NCBI RefSeq assembly: GCF_000299035.1
Contig: NZ_JH921518.1
Coordinates: forward strand, 656,439-720,438
Direction of reading: 5' to 3'
Source of the DNA: Bacillus bingmayongensis
GTDB taxonomy: Bacteria > Bacillota > Bacilli > Bacillales > Bacillaceae_G
Length of the DNA: 64,000 nt
In this document: one piece after another, positions 8,512-18,838 of the stretch
Layout of the letters: every line of letters begins with the position of its first letter
Numbering within the stretch: the first letter of the stretch is position 1
Position numbers and translations under genes: made by a program
Notes under the pieces: model-generated
Seen by the model: only the letters and a program-made list of their open reading frames with translations
The model's database searches: none
Told to the model about the DNA's origin: nothing

Positions 8512-8568
8512 AGTAAAAACCAGTAAAACCATCGAGAAAGGAAGGTGACATGGTGGTTTTACTGGTTT
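8512..8568 (-). terminator. Intercistronic hairpin, possible attenuator
   Basis: A perfect 15-bp stem (8517-8531 with 8554-8568) with a 22-base loop lies between the aminotransferase and CoA-transferase genes. On the transcribed strand it is followed by TTTTTA. It looks like a partial terminator or mRNA stabiliser within the operon. Confidence 0.6.
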
Positions 8569-8595
8569 GTATTTACAAGTTATTGTATAAAAAAA

Positions 8596-9978
<1,383 letters not shown>

Positions 9979-11472
9979 CTATTTCACTCCTATAGTTTTT
10001 TTATTTGCAAACCAACCAATTGGTTCTACTTCTAGATTTATATTAATCTGCTTAATTTCTTGGAATTCCTCTAAACCAAACGTTCCTAAACTACGACCGA
10101 TACCACTTTGTTTATATCCGCCCCAAGGCGCTTCGTTGTATGTTGGATGATAACTATTAATCCACGTAATTCCTGCGCGAAGCTTGCGGATTACACGCAT
10201 CGCTTTTGCACCATCAACTGTGAATACACCTCCAGCTAAGCCGTAATCTGTACCGTTCGCTAGTTCAATTGCTTCCTGTTCACTCTTAAATTTTTGGATA
10301 ACTACAACAGGACCAAAAATTTCTTCCTGCACAATACGCATATCAGGTTTTACATTGACAAAGACCGTTGGTTCAATAAAGAAACCATCACCTTTCCCAT
10401 CCGCCAGTATACGCTTTCCTCCGCAAGCAATTTCTGCTCCTTCATCTTTCCCAATCTCAATATAGCGTAATACTTTTTCCATATGCTCTTGACTTACAAG
10501 CGGCCCCATCTCTGATTCTGAGTTATTACCAGGGCCAACATTAATTTGTTTTGCCCGTTCTACGAAACGAGTAACAAATTTATCGTAAACGCTTTCTTCA
10601 ACAAGAATTCTTGACCCTGCTGAACATACTTGACCAGTACCTGCATAAATACCAAATAGGGCATAATCGACAGCCGTTTCAAAATCTGCATCTGCAAAAA
10701 TAATATTTGGTGATTTCCCTCCAAGTTCTAGCGAAATTTTTTTCATATTATCTGCCGCTGTTCTCATAATGTGCTTTCCAGTCTTCGTTCCACCTGTAAA
10801 AGAAATCATATCTACTTTATCGCTCGCCGCAATTTCATTTCCTACTATTGGCCCTGCACCCATCACCATATTCGCAACACCTGTTGGTAACTCTACTTTT
10901 TCACAGATTTCGAATAACTTTGTTGCAGTGATTGGTGTAACTTCAGAAGGTTTAAATACAATCGTGTTTCCAGCCGCTAAAGCAGGAGCAATTTTCCACA
11001 CACTCATAAGTAACGGATAATTCCAAGGAACAATTAATCCACAAACACCAACTGGCTCTCTAACTACCATAGCTTGCATTGGATCAGCTACATGATATGT
11101 TTGTCCATCAGGTTTTGTAATAAGCCCTGCATAATAACGAAAACAGGCCGCCGCATCTCCAACATCACCTTCTGCCTCACGATACGTTTTCCCGTTATCC
11201 ATCGTTTCAAGGCGAGTAAGTTCTTCCATATTTTTATCAATCTCATCTGCTATTTTAAATAAATAAGATGCTCTTTCAGCAGCGGATGTTTCTGACCAAA
11301 TTCCGCTATCAAAAGTCGCTCTTGCCACTTCTATCGCGTATTTCACATCCTCAATTGTCCCTTCAGGTGCATATGCGATAACCTTGCCATTCGCAGGGTT
11401 AATAATAGGTCTTTTCTCTTGATTACTAGAATCTCTCCATTCACCGTTTAGATACATTTTTAAATCTAGCAC
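9979..11472 (-). CDS. NAD-dependent aldehyde dehydrogenase, aminoaldehyde/betaine-aldehyde type
   Basis: 497 residues from a GTG start ten bases after AAGGGGG. It has the catalytic Cys283 (GQVCSAG), Glu249 (LELGGKSPN) and the FTGG cofactor motif. The C-terminal block WINSYHPTYNEAPWGGYKQSG and general similarity to GbsA-type betaine aldehyde dehydrogenases place it with omega-aminoaldehyde dehydrogenases. With PatA next in the operon, the natural substrate is 4-aminobutanal or 5-aminopentanal. It is the first gene behind a sigma-54 promoter at 11513-11530. An ATG five codons downstream is too far from the ribosome site. Confidence 0.8.
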   Translation of the reverse strand: MLDLKMYLNGEWRDSSNQEKRPIINPANGKVIAYAPEGTIEDVKYAIEVARATFDSGIWSETSAAERASYLFKIADEIDKNMEELTRLETMDNGKTYREAEGDVGDAAACFRYYAGLITKPDGQTYHVADPMQAMVVREPVGVCGLIVPWNYPLLMSVWKIAPALAAGNTIVFKPSEVTPITATKLFEICEKVELPTGVANMVMGAGPIVGNEIAASDKVDMISFTGGTKTGKHIMRTAADNMKKISLELGGKSPNIIFADADFETAVDYALFGIYAGTGQVCSAGSRILVEESVYDKFVTRFVERAKQINVGPGNNSESEMGPLVSQEHMEKVLRYIEIGKDEGAEIACGGKRILADGKGDGFFIEPTVFVNVKPDMRIVQEEIFGPVVVIQKFKSEQEAIELANGTDYGLAGGVFTVDGAKAMRVIRKLRAGITWINSYHPTYNEAPWGGYKQSGIGRSLGTFGLEEFQEIKQININLEVEPIGWFANKKTIGVK

Positions 11473-11512
11473 TGTATATAATCCCCCTTTGTCAATCGTT
11501 CATATATTATAT

Positions 11513-11530
11513 AAGCAATAATTGTGCCAA
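11513..11530 (-). promoter_or_regulatory. Sigma-54 (-24/-12) promoter of the aldehyde dehydrogenase operon
   Basis: TTGGCAC-AATTA-TTGCTT on the minus strand; this is the sigma-54 consensus TGGCAC-N5-TTGC with exact spacing. It lies about 45 bases upstream of the GTG start, with an activator palindrome about 85 bases further upstream. Confidence 0.9.
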
Positions 11531-11588
11531 TATTTTAAATACGAAGGAATCCTACAAAAACTGACTATTCCCTCCAGTAGAACATATG

Positions 11589-11612
11589 AACTTATGCATT
11601 TTTGCATAAGTT
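11589..11612. promoter_or_regulatory. Upstream activating palindrome for the sigma-54 activator
   Basis: AACTTATGCA (11589-11598), TTTT, TGCATAAGTT (11603-11612): a perfect 10-bp inverted repeat. A further half site (GCATAA) lies about 15 bases away. The same TTATGCA-N4-TGCAT core occurs upstream of the glutamate dehydrogenase promoter. Confidence 0.75.
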
Positions 11613-11639
11613 ATTACATTTCGCATAATTACGGATTCA

Positions 11640-11674
11640 AAAAAAGGAGCAGCTTATGTAAGCTACTCCTTTTA
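11640..11674 (-). terminator. Terminator of the sigma-54 activator gene
   Basis: AAAAAGGAGCAGCTTA and TAAGCTACTCCTTTTA form a long stem with one mismatch and a TG loop. It lies immediately after the activator stop codon. Confidence 0.75.
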
Positions 11675-11677
11675 CTT

Positions 11678-13807
11678 TTAAAAATATGGAATTGTATCGA
11701 TTGCCATTTCTTTTTCATTCACGATTTTTTGATATTTACGACTAACAGAAGATTGGCTAATTCCAAGGGCTTTCGCTGCCTTCGTCGTTGTTTTATACTG
11801 CTTCATTGCGAGTAAGATTAATTGCTCTTCCACAGAATGTAATGCTTCATGTAAGGGTAACACTCTTGTAATAACCGGTTTTGACTTTTTAAAATCATAT
11901 CCAGGAGTTAGGAATTTACTAACAAATTCAGCTTCAATAACTGGATCATCTGCCGATACTACTAAGCGTTCAATCATATTCTGTAACTCTCGTACATTTC
12001 CTGGCCATGAATAAAACTCTAGTAAGTTAAGTGCATCAGGGGTTAAGTGATAGTTTCTATTATATTTTTCATTTAACTGCTGTAAGAAATGAAATGCGAG
12101 TACTGGAACATCTTCCATTCGTTCTCTAAGCGGCGGAACTTGCAATGGAATTACATTTAAGCGATAAAATAAATCTTCACGGAATGTACCAGCTTCCACC
12201 ATTTTTTCAAGACTTTTATTCGTAGCAGCAATAATTTGAACGTTTATTTTTGTAGGTATCGTACTTCCAATCGGAATTACTTCTTGTTCTTGTAACACCC
12301 TAAGTAATTTCACTTGTAAATGTAAAGGCATTTCTCCAATCTCATCTAAAAATAATATGCCTTGATCAGCTCTCTTAAAGTATCCTTCTTTTCCATTTTT
12401 GTCAGCGCCAGTAAAAGCACCCTTCGTATAACCAAATAATTCACTTTCTAATAATGATTCTGGAATCGCACCGCAATTTAATTTTAAAAATGGCTTCGCA
12501 GAACGACTTCCAAGTTGATGAATCGCTTGTGCGATGACTTCCTTTCCAACGCCTGATTCTCCAGAAATAAGAACATTTGAAGAAAAATCAGCTATTTTTT
12601 TTGCTTGATTAATAATTTGCTCCATTTTCGGACTACAATAAATAAGTTTCTTAAGAAAGCGATCTTTATTTTTAAAGCTGTCTAACTCTTTCTTATATTG
12701 TTCAGATATCTTTTTTATCTCATGCAATTCCGTCTTTAATCGCGTTGCTTCTGTAATATCTCTTGAGGCAATAATAATACGATGAAGCTCTCCATTTTCA
12801 TTAAACACAGGATTTCCAACGGCTAATATCTTTCTACCGTTTTTTGTCTCTTGTACAATCGATACCTTTTTTTGTTGTTCCAACACTAATCGCGTAACGG
12901 ATGGACTAAATAACCCTTTTTTCTCTAAGTCTAAAAGATTTTTTCCTAAAAGATCCTTCAAATCTCCTCCCCAAAAATCATTGATAACGGTTTCACTATA
13001 ACGGATTAATTCCCCTTTATGATTGACTACTAATATTTCATCATAAATGCTAGATAAAATTGCATGTAAATCTTTATTTAAATCCTTTATATATTCAATT
13101 TCCATAGCCATATCCTCAACCATCGGTAAATCTTGCACAATAATAACCATTCCTTCAATTTTTTGATCGAAGCTTGGGATTGGACTGTAGTCAACTAATA
13201 CTCCCATCTCATTTGTTATTTGCAATTGATTTAAAATCGTTTTTCCCGTTGCAAATACATTGCTAATATGTTCCCCATTAAAAATCTGTTCTGCTGGTAC
13301 ATTCAGTACTTTTTCAGGAGTAGATTTAATCATCTTCAAACCAGATTCATTACAATTTACAATTTTCTTTTCACGATCTACTACAAAAATCCCCATTGGA
13401 ATAGACGTTAAAATGATTTTCAGTATATCGACACTTTTATTTTCTTGCTTAAATAGTTCTGCAAAAACATCCTCTCTTCTTATGTATCCTGTTAACTCTC
13501 CTATTTCATTTTTCACTATGGCAATAGGTGCCCCGATAATTTGAAATAGAGCTGTTAAGGAAATATTTTTGCTAAGATGACATATTGTATCTAGTGAAAC
13601 AGCATTTGAAAGTAATGCTTGGGTAGTTAGTCCCTCACTTCTTGATAGCAGATCCTTCACATGGACGTATGCAAATAATTGATCTTCTCTTTTTAAAAAC
13701 AGAAAAGATTCTTTTATATTTTTAACATCTATATTCCATTCCTTTTCAAGTTGATCGATAGGTACAGAAACAATAGGTCTAATTTTTTTATGGGCAATGG
13801 AAAACAT
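11678..13807 (-). CDS. Sigma-54-dependent transcriptional activator (enhancer-binding protein)
   Basis: 709 residues. An N-terminal sensory region of about 120 residues resembles a CBS pair; two PAS-like domains follow (roughly 130-235 and 245-355), then a AAA+ domain with Walker A GESGVGKE at 416-423, the sigma-54 contact loop GAFTGA at 463-468 and Walker B ILFLDEIGEM near 486, and a Fis-type helix-turn-helix at the C-terminus (TKAAKALGISQSSVSRK). It lies between three sigma-54 promoters and so almost certainly drives the diamine transporter, glutamate dehydrogenase and aldehyde dehydrogenase operons. The ligand is unknown. It has its own terminator. Confidence 0.93.
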   Translation of the reverse strand: MFSIAHKKIRPIVSVPIDQLEKEWNIDVKNIKESFLFLKREDQLFAYVHVKDLLSRSEGLTTQALLSNAVSLDTICHLSKNISLTALFQIIGAPIAIVKNEIGELTGYIRREDVFAELFKQENKSVDILKIILTSIPMGIFVVDREKKIVNCNESGLKMIKSTPEKVLNVPAEQIFNGEHISNVFATGKTILNQLQITNEMGVLVDYSPIPSFDQKIEGMVIIVQDLPMVEDMAMEIEYIKDLNKDLHAILSSIYDEILVVNHKGELIRYSETVINDFWGGDLKDLLGKNLLDLEKKGLFSPSVTRLVLEQQKKVSIVQETKNGRKILAVGNPVFNENGELHRIIIASRDITEATRLKTELHEIKKISEQYKKELDSFKNKDRFLKKLIYCSPKMEQIINQAKKIADFSSNVLISGESGVGKEVIAQAIHQLGSRSAKPFLKLNCGAIPESLLESELFGYTKGAFTGADKNGKEGYFKRADQGILFLDEIGEMPLHLQVKLLRVLQEQEVIPIGSTIPTKINVQIIAATNKSLEKMVEAGTFREDLFYRLNVIPLQVPPLRERMEDVPVLAFHFLQQLNEKYNRNYHLTPDALNLLEFYSWPGNVRELQNMIERLVVSADDPVIEAEFVSKFLTPGYDFKKSKPVITRVLPLHEALHSVEEQLILLAMKQYKTTTKAAKALGISQSSVSRKYQKIVNEKEMAIDTIPYF

Positions 13808-13907
13808 TCTGCTAATCCTCCTTTGAACTACTTAACTTGTATTGTAACATTAAAAACAGATTTTTTTAATTAATCTGATAATATACATTTTTTACTTACT
13901 TTAATAA

Positions 13908-13938
13908 AAAAAGGAAGATGAATGATTCCATCTTCCTA
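13908..13938 (-). terminator. Terminator of the glutamate dehydrogenase operon
   Basis: GGAAGATG (13913-13920) pairs with CATCTTCC (13929-13936); on the minus strand the stem is followed by a run of seven T. Confidence 0.8.
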
Positions 13939-13949
13939 ATTGTCTATAA

Positions 13950-14198
13950 TTAATCACTACCACTAATTAAAATATCTTCCTGAATATAAGCTAATACCAT
14001 ACCTGGAATTACTTTATCTCCTGCTTCTACTTCTAAAGATTGTACTTCTCCGCTACATCCCATTTTGATTACTTCCATCTTTCCATTCATATCTTTAATA
14101 GCAAATAGCGGTTCCCATTCATAAATTCGAGAGTCCTTATCAATAGACACTTTTTCAACCGTTCCATAGCATGGACTTGTAACTATCTCATAATACAA
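13950..14198 (-). CDS. Small biotinyl/lipoyl-like domain protein
   Basis: An 82-residue protein that is almost entirely one barrel-sandwich hybrid domain. The beta-turn that normally carries the modified lysine reads EVIKMGCSG (Lys45), similar to the biotin AMKM turn, and is followed by the usual GEVQSLEVEAGDKVIPGMVL half-barrel. It has no partner carboxylase or dehydrogenase nearby. It is the last gene of the glutamate dehydrogenase operon, so a role in the same catabolism is likely, but whether the lysine is modified is unknown. Confidence 0.65.
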   Translation of the reverse strand: MYYEIVTSPCYGTVEKVSIDKDSRIYEWEPLFAIKDMNGKMEVIKMGCSGEVQSLEVEAGDKVIPGMVLAYIQEDILISGSD

Positions 14199-14225
14199 AA
14201 TAAATCATTCCCTTCTCTTATTCTA

Positions 14226-14516
14226 TTAATATTGTTCCGCCAACATTTGTGACTGAAGAATCATGTGAAAAAAACTTTGAAAATCTTCTACATCTTCTAC
14301 TTCAATCCCTAACTTAGGTGCCCAATATTGCTTTAGTTCAATATCTTCTTGACTTAATAGAATCATTCTTCCATTTTGAATAGATGTGACCATTGCTTTT
14401 CCAAAAAACTGCTGTGAATAAGCAACTGCTAGATCATATCGATGATGATTCGACACAATACAGTAATAACCAACTGGTTGTTTTTCAATTTCTTCTAATA
14501 GAATATCAAGTTTCAT
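14226..14516 (-). CDS. DUF3055 / SAV0927-family protein
   Basis: 96 residues. The pattern RYDLAVAYSQQFFGKAMV, then QNGRMILLSQED, matches what I know of the DUF3055 (SAV0927) family, a small Firmicutes fold without known activity. It lies 18 bases after glutamate dehydrogenase and 27 bases before the lipoyl-like gene, so the three are one operon. No membrane segment or catalytic motif can be named. Confidence 0.6.
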   Translation of the reverse strand: MKLDILLEEIEKQPVGYYCIVSNHHRYDLAVAYSQQFFGKAMVTSIQNGRMILLSQEDIELKQYWAPKLGIEVEDVEDFQSFFHMILQSQMLAEQY

Positions 14517-14534
14517 TTGATTCCTCCTTTTAAC

Positions 14535-15815
14535 TTAAAAATGCAACCAACCTCTTAGACGCGATGCCTCTACAATTTTACGAACTCCTTCTATATAAGC
14601 AGCGATTTTCATATTTACCCCAAACCGTTTTGAAGTGTTGAATACATTAGAAAAGCTAGATGTAATTTTTTCTTTTAAACATTGGTCAACATATTGCTCT
14701 GTCCAATAATATCCTTGGTTATTTTGGCACCACTCAAAATAAGAAACAATAACCCCTCCAGAGTTCGCTAAAATATCTGGGACAACTAAAATGTCTTTCT
14801 CTTCTAACATCGCTATTGCCTCTTTTGTTGTCGGACCATTTGCGGCCTCAATGACAATCTTACACCCAAGCCTTTCTGCATTATGTTTCGTAATCACTCC
14901 TCCAATTGCTGCCGGAATGAGTACATCACATTCCTTTTCTAACAACTCTTGGTTAGAGATTGTTTTACTAAAAAGGTTCGATACGACACCAAAAGAATCT
15001 CGATTTTCTAGTAAATAAGGAACATCTAAACCGTCTGGATTATAAATACCACCTAAAGCATCAGATACTCCTACTACTTTCACACCAATATCATATAAAT
15101 ATTTTGCTAAATAGCTTCCAACGTTTCCAAACCCTTGAATGATTACTCGCATATTTTGAAGCTGAATATGTTTTAGCTCACTAACTAATTGAAGCGTGTA
15201 AAACACTCCTTTAGACGTAGCTGTTTCCCGTCCTTGTGATCCTCCTAGCATTAATGGTTTTCCGGTAATAAAGCCTGGAGAGTCAAATTCTCTAATATGA
15301 TCATATTCATCCAGCATCCAAGCCATAATTTGCGCATTTGTATACATATCAGGTGCTGGAATATCTTTAGTAGGTCCAACAATTTGGCTTACCGCTCTTA
15401 CATAACCACGGCTAAGTAACTCTAATTCTCTGAAACTCATCTCCTGCGGATTACAAATAATCCCGCCCTTCGCACCTCCATATGGAAGTCCTGTTACTCC
15501 ACATTTCAAGCTCATCCAACCAGCAAGCGCCTTTACTTCCTCTGCTGTAACATCTGGATGAAACCGAATGCCACCTTTTGTTGGTCCTGCTGCATCATTA
15601 TGCTGGGCACGATACCCTTGAAATACCTTTGTTCTTCCATCATCCATTCGAACAGGAATACTTACTTCTAAAAAACGCATCGGCTTTTTCAGAAAATCGA
15701 ATACTTCCTCTGGATAACGCAAAGCCTGGAGTGCTTCTTTTAATATGGCCTGAAATTCCTCTAAAGGATTTTCAAGTTCAACTGTAGTTGTATGTTTTTC
15801 TGATTGAATTGCCAC
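14535..15815 (-). CDS. NAD-specific glutamate dehydrogenase (RocG/GudB type)
   Basis: 426 residues from a GTG start after GAGGTG. The glutamate dehydrogenase motifs are clear: GGAKGGI with the catalytic Lys, the PAPDMYTNAQIMAWM loop and GFGNVGSY for NAD. It deaminates glutamate to 2-oxoglutarate, which recycles the acceptor needed by the nearby aminotransferase. The sigma-54 promoter and activator palindrome upstream show that this copy is a catabolic enzyme induced with the diamine genes, not the general housekeeping enzyme. Confidence 0.93.
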   Translation of the reverse strand: MAIQSEKHTTTVELENPLEEFQAILKEALQALRYPEEVFDFLKKPMRFLEVSIPVRMDDGRTKVFQGYRAQHNDAAGPTKGGIRFHPDVTAEEVKALAGWMSLKCGVTGLPYGGAKGGIICNPQEMSFRELELLSRGYVRAVSQIVGPTKDIPAPDMYTNAQIMAWMLDEYDHIREFDSPGFITGKPLMLGGSQGRETATSKGVFYTLQLVSELKHIQLQNMRVIIQGFGNVGSYLAKYLYDIGVKVVGVSDALGGIYNPDGLDVPYLLENRDSFGVVSNLFSKTISNQELLEKECDVLIPAAIGGVITKHNAERLGCKIVIEAANGPTTKEAIAMLEEKDILVVPDILANSGGVIVSYFEWCQNNQGYYWTEQYVDQCLKEKITSSFSNVFNTSKRFGVNMKIAAYIEGVRKIVEASRLRGWLHF

Positions 15816-15852
15816 GATAACACCTCATTTTTATATTTTTACTAATTGTATA

Positions 15853-15870
15853 AAGCAATAATCGTGCCAA
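15853..15870 (-). promoter_or_regulatory. Sigma-54 (-24/-12) promoter of the glutamate dehydrogenase operon
   Basis: TTGGCAC-GATTA-TTGCTT on the minus strand, nearly identical to the element upstream of the aldehyde dehydrogenase gene and with the same spacing. Confidence 0.9.
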
Positions 15871-15951
15871 TTGAAAATATCGTGATAATCGTATTGTTTC
15901 AGCCTTCTCACTTATATTTTTTCTTCCCTTCCTTATGAACAGTTGAATGAT

Positions 15952-15969
15952 TTATGCAACCTTGCATGA
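15952..15969. promoter_or_regulatory. Upstream activating palindrome of the glutamate dehydrogenase operon
   Basis: TTATGCA (15952-15958), ACCT, TGCATGA (15963-15969). It has the same core and the same 4-base gap as the site at 11589-11612 and lies about 100 bases upstream of the -12 element. Confidence 0.7.
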
Positions 15970-16023
15970 CTTTAAAATCTCCAAAATAAAAAACACCGGA
16001 TACATCCCAATGTTTTTGTTATT

Positions 16024-17373
16024 TTACATTTCCTGCACTTCTTCAAAATGCATTTGCGGAGGTGCTGAACGGAACATGTTTGTAATATATAGAAGATAAC
16101 CGATTCCAATAGCAGCCCAGCTAAGTCCAAGAATAAGTGAGTGAATATTGAGGTTGAACCAAAGTACAGCGACTGTCCCCGCCCCTAAGATAGGCATCAC
16201 TAAAAAATTAAAAAAGTCTTTTACTGTTTTATATCGTTTTTGCTTGATTACATAGTAAGAAATGACTGATAAATTAACAAATGTAAATGCAATAAGCGCT
16301 CCGAAGTTAATAAGGGAGGCTGCTGTTTCTAAATCTATGAACATGGCTGAGAGTGCAATAACTCCTACAAAAATAATGTTATATACTGGAGTTCGCAAAC
16401 GAGGATGAATGTATCCAAATATCTTTTGCGGGATTACATTATCTCGCCCCATTACATATAATAATCGCGATACACTTGTATGGGAAGCTAAGCCAGACGC
16501 CATTGTTCCCATAAATGTTCCTACCAAAAAGAAAGTTTGAAATAATTTTCCGCCAACGTATAGCGCAATTTCTGGAGCTGCTGATTCTTGATCTTTAAAT
16601 ACAGATGCATCTGGAAAAAAGGATTGTGTAAAGTACGTCGTAACAATGAATAGAATACCACCAATTAAAGCGGTAAGAAAAATTGCTCGAGGAATCGTTT
16701 TCTTTGCGTTTGGTGTTTCTTCTGAAAATGTAGTTACCGCATCAAAACCTAAAAATGAAAAACAAAGAATTGTGGCCCCTGCAACTAACGGTGATATTTG
16801 TATATCTGATTGGAAAAACGGCTGAATGGAAAAAACTTCTCCTGTTCCCTCTCCCGCTAATAAGCCTTTTATAACTAGAAAAACAAACACAGCCATTACT
16901 AGCACTTGAAATGTTACTAAGAACGTGTTGAAATTAGCAGTAACATTCACGCTAATAATATTTATAAGTGTAATCAGTAGAACAAAGCCAATGACCCATG
17001 CCCAGTCTGGAACACTTGGAAAAAGTGCTGACATATAAATTCTCGTTAATAGTGCGTTCACCATCGGTAGAAACAAATAATCCAATAACGCTGACCATCC
17101 AACAAGAAATCCAAGCCTTGCACTAATTGTCTTCTGTGTATACGTATAAGCAGATCCCGCGGTAGGAAAAACTTTTACCATTTTGCCGTAGCTTGCAGCT
17201 GTAAACAACATCCCTGCTAATGCAATAAGATAAGCTCCTGGAACATGCCCACCCGTTTTTTCAGAAACGATCCCAAATGTATCAAATCCCACCATTGGTG
17301 TCATATACCCAACGCCTAGCATAACAATTGACCAAAGTCCTAATGAACGTTTCAAACCAACTACTTTTCCCAC
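16024..17373 (-). CDS. puuP: Putrescine importer (PuuP-like APC-family permease)
   Basis: 449 residues with about 12 membrane segments. Blocks such as [65 protein letters not shown] and [21 protein letters not shown] correspond closely to what I know of E. coli PuuP. It would import putrescine, possibly cadaverine, by proton symport. It is a single gene with its own sigma-54-type promoter at 17503-17520 and a cre-like site between promoter and start codon. Confidence 0.85.
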   Translation of the reverse strand: MGKVVGLKRSLGLWSIVMLGVGYMTPMVGFDTFGIVSEKTGGHVPGAYLIALAGMLFTAASYGKMVKVFPTAGSAYTYTQKTISARLGFLVGWSALLDYLFLPMVNALLTRIYMSALFPSVPDWAWVIGFVLLITLINIISVNVTANFNTFLVTFQVLVMAVFVFLVIKGLLAGEGTGEVFSIQPFFQSDIQISPLVAGATILCFSFLGFDAVTTFSEETPNAKKTIPRAIFLTALIGGILFIVTTYFTQSFFPDASVFKDQESAAPEIALYVGGKLFQTFFLVGTFMGTMASGLASHTSVSRLLYVMGRDNVIPQKIFGYIHPRLRTPVYNIIFVGVIALSAMFIDLETAASLINFGALIAFTFVNLSVISYYVIKQKRYKTVKDFFNFLVMPILGAGTVAVLWFNLNIHSLILGLSWAAIGIGYLLYITNMFRSAPPQMHFEEVQEM

Positions 17374-17429
17374 CTATCATTCCTCCTACTTTCTCTATCT
17401 AATTTCCATGTAAAGTTTGATAACTAAAC

Positions 17430-17443
17430 AGAAAACGCTTTCA
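17430..17443. promoter_or_regulatory. CcpA cre-like site in the puuP leader
   Basis: AGAAAACGCTTTCA differs from the cre consensus TGAAAACGCTTTCA only at the first base. It lies downstream of the sigma-54 promoter, where bound CcpA could act as a roadblock. Confidence 0.6.
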
Positions 17444-17502
17444 ACAAACCGTATATGTTATATATCTCATTCCAAAACCTCCTTATTTGTTTTTAAATAT
17501 TC

Positions 17503-17520
17503 ATGCAATTTTCGAGCCAA
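17503..17520 (-). promoter_or_regulatory. Sigma-54-type promoter of puuP
   Basis: TTGGCTC-GAAAA-TTGCAT on the minus strand: one mismatch (A to T) from TGGCAC-N5-TTGCA with correct spacing. Confidence 0.75.
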
Positions 17521-17596
17521 AATTTCTGTTAAGTAAAAATCCATACGAAAAAGAATATATAGGTGTAGTAGTATGCTTATTAATCTTCATTTTTTT

Positions 17597-17632
17597 ATTC
17601 ATTTTGACATAAGTTATTCAATCTCACATACC
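17597..17632. promoter_or_regulatory. Degenerate activator site upstream of puuP
   Basis: The stretch around GACATAAGTTATT and CACATA parallels, with the same internal spacing, the GCATAAGTTATT and GCATAA half sites upstream of the aldehyde dehydrogenase gene. It is about 100 bases upstream of the -12 element. The rest of the 390-base gap between puuP and nrdF shows only AT-rich sequence and the nrdF terminator. Confidence 0.45.
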
Positions 17633-17719
17633 GCTAAATACAAATGATGTGAAATTTTAATCAATCAGGAAATAAAAAGACTATCATAAAATAATAACAT
17701 TATGTAAACTATTCATAAC

Positions 17720-17755
17720 AAAAAAAGCTGCCTTATATGAAAGACAGCTTTTTCA
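17720..17755 (-). terminator. Terminator of the nrd operon
   Basis: AAAAAGCTG and CAGCTTTTT arms around a short loop, followed by T residues on the minus strand. Confidence 0.75.
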
Positions 17756-17765
17756 ATCTTATCTA

Positions 17766-18734
17766 TTAAAAATTAAATACAAAATCATCGTCTGATAATT
17801 TTTCAACATTTGTTGCTTTTACATAACCATTCCCTTTTACAGAGAAGAAATCATGGTTTTTCGTATCTGTACGTAAACCGTTTAGTACGATTGGGTTAAT
17901 TTCTTCCTCTTCAAAGTGTGGTTCTAATCCTAAGTTCATAAGTCCCTTATTCGCATTGTAACGAACAAAGCGGTTTACATCTTCTACAAGACCAATGGAT
18001 GTATAAATTTCTTCTGTATATGCAGTTTCAATTTCATACAGTTCCATTAATAGCTCTTGTGTTTCTTTTTGCACTTCTTGTTGCTCTTCTGCAGAAAGTT
18101 CCGCGAAGATTTGTTGTGCTAAAATACCGACGAATACGCCGTGAATGCTTTCGTCGCGAATTATTAAGTTAATAATTTCACCACTTGCAGTCAATTTACC
18201 TTGTCCTGCTAAGTAAAGTGGATAGAAGAATCCACTATAGAACAAGTAACTTTCTAAGAACACACTCGCTACCATTGCCATATATAGCTCTTTTTTCGTT
18301 ACTTGTGGCTTTAATAAACGGCGATAGTACCCTGTAATAATACCTGCTTTCTTCTCAAGTAATGGATGGCTATCTACCCATTCAAAGATCTCATCAATTT
18401 CTTCTTCTGTTGCAAGTGTCGTGAAGATATGACTGTAACTCTTAGCGTGTACTTCTTCCATAGCACCCATGAAAGCTAGTACACTTTTCGCTTGTAAATT
18501 CTCAAGATGAACAAGTACAAGCGGCATCCCTTCGCCGCCCTGTTTTGTATCTAGAAGCGTTAAACCTCCTAGTACACGCTTATAAGCAATTTGCTCTTCT
18601 TTTGATAGTTGCACCCAAGTATTTTTGTCAGAAGATACCGCTATTTCTTCTTCTGTCCAAAACTGAGCGATGTTTTGCTTCCAAAACATTAAACTAAAAT
18701 CGTCTTCTTTTTTATTCCAGTTTACAGCGCGCAT
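17766..18734 (-). CDS. nrdF: Class Ib ribonucleotide reductase beta subunit NrdF
   Basis: 322 residues. The di-metal ligands are visible in the two EXXH motifs, EEVHAKSYSHIF and RDESIHGVF, with the radical tyrosine in the first (SYS). It carries the Mn(III)2 or Fe(III)2 tyrosyl radical that NrdE uses to reduce ribonucleoside diphosphates. It begins behind AAAAGGGG, 188 bases after nrdE; that gap contains strong palindromes. Confidence 0.97.
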   Translation of the reverse strand: MRAVNWNKKEDDFSLMFWKQNIAQFWTEEEIAVSSDKNTWVQLSKEEQIAYKRVLGGLTLLDTKQGGEGMPLVLVHLENLQAKSVLAFMGAMEEVHAKSYSHIFTTLATEEEIDEIFEWVDSHPLLEKKAGIITGYYRRLLKPQVTKKELYMAMVASVFLESYLFYSGFFYPLYLAGQGKLTASGEIINLIIRDESIHGVFVGILAQQIFAELSAEEQQEVQKETQELLMELYEIETAYTEEIYTSIGLVEDVNRFVRYNANKGLMNLGLEPHFEEEEINPIVLNGLRTDTKNHDFFSVKGNGYVKATNVEKLSDDDFVFNF

Positions 18735-18761
18735 TGAATCGCCCCTTTTATAACATTAATT

Positions 18762-18819
18762 GTTCAATTGAACGGTTAAACTTCCATGTACAAATGAAAA
18801 CCTAACCGTTCAATTGAAC
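18762..18819. repeat. Paired palindromes between nrdE and nrdF
   Basis: GTTCAATTGAACGGTTA (18762-18778) and its exact reverse complement (18803-18819) form a 17-bp inverted repeat. Each arm is itself palindromic (GTTCAATTGAAC; the second extends to CCGTTCAATTGAACGG). It could be a pair of operator sites 46 bases apart or an mRNA hairpin just upstream of the nrdF start. Confidence 0.7.
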
Positions 18820-18838
18820 GGAAATTGTATAACTAAGT

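Noticed and set aside
10570-10590. cre-like GTAAACGCTTTCT inside the aldehyde dehydrogenase gene
   Set aside because: It is within coding sequence and not conserved enough at the ends; probably chance.
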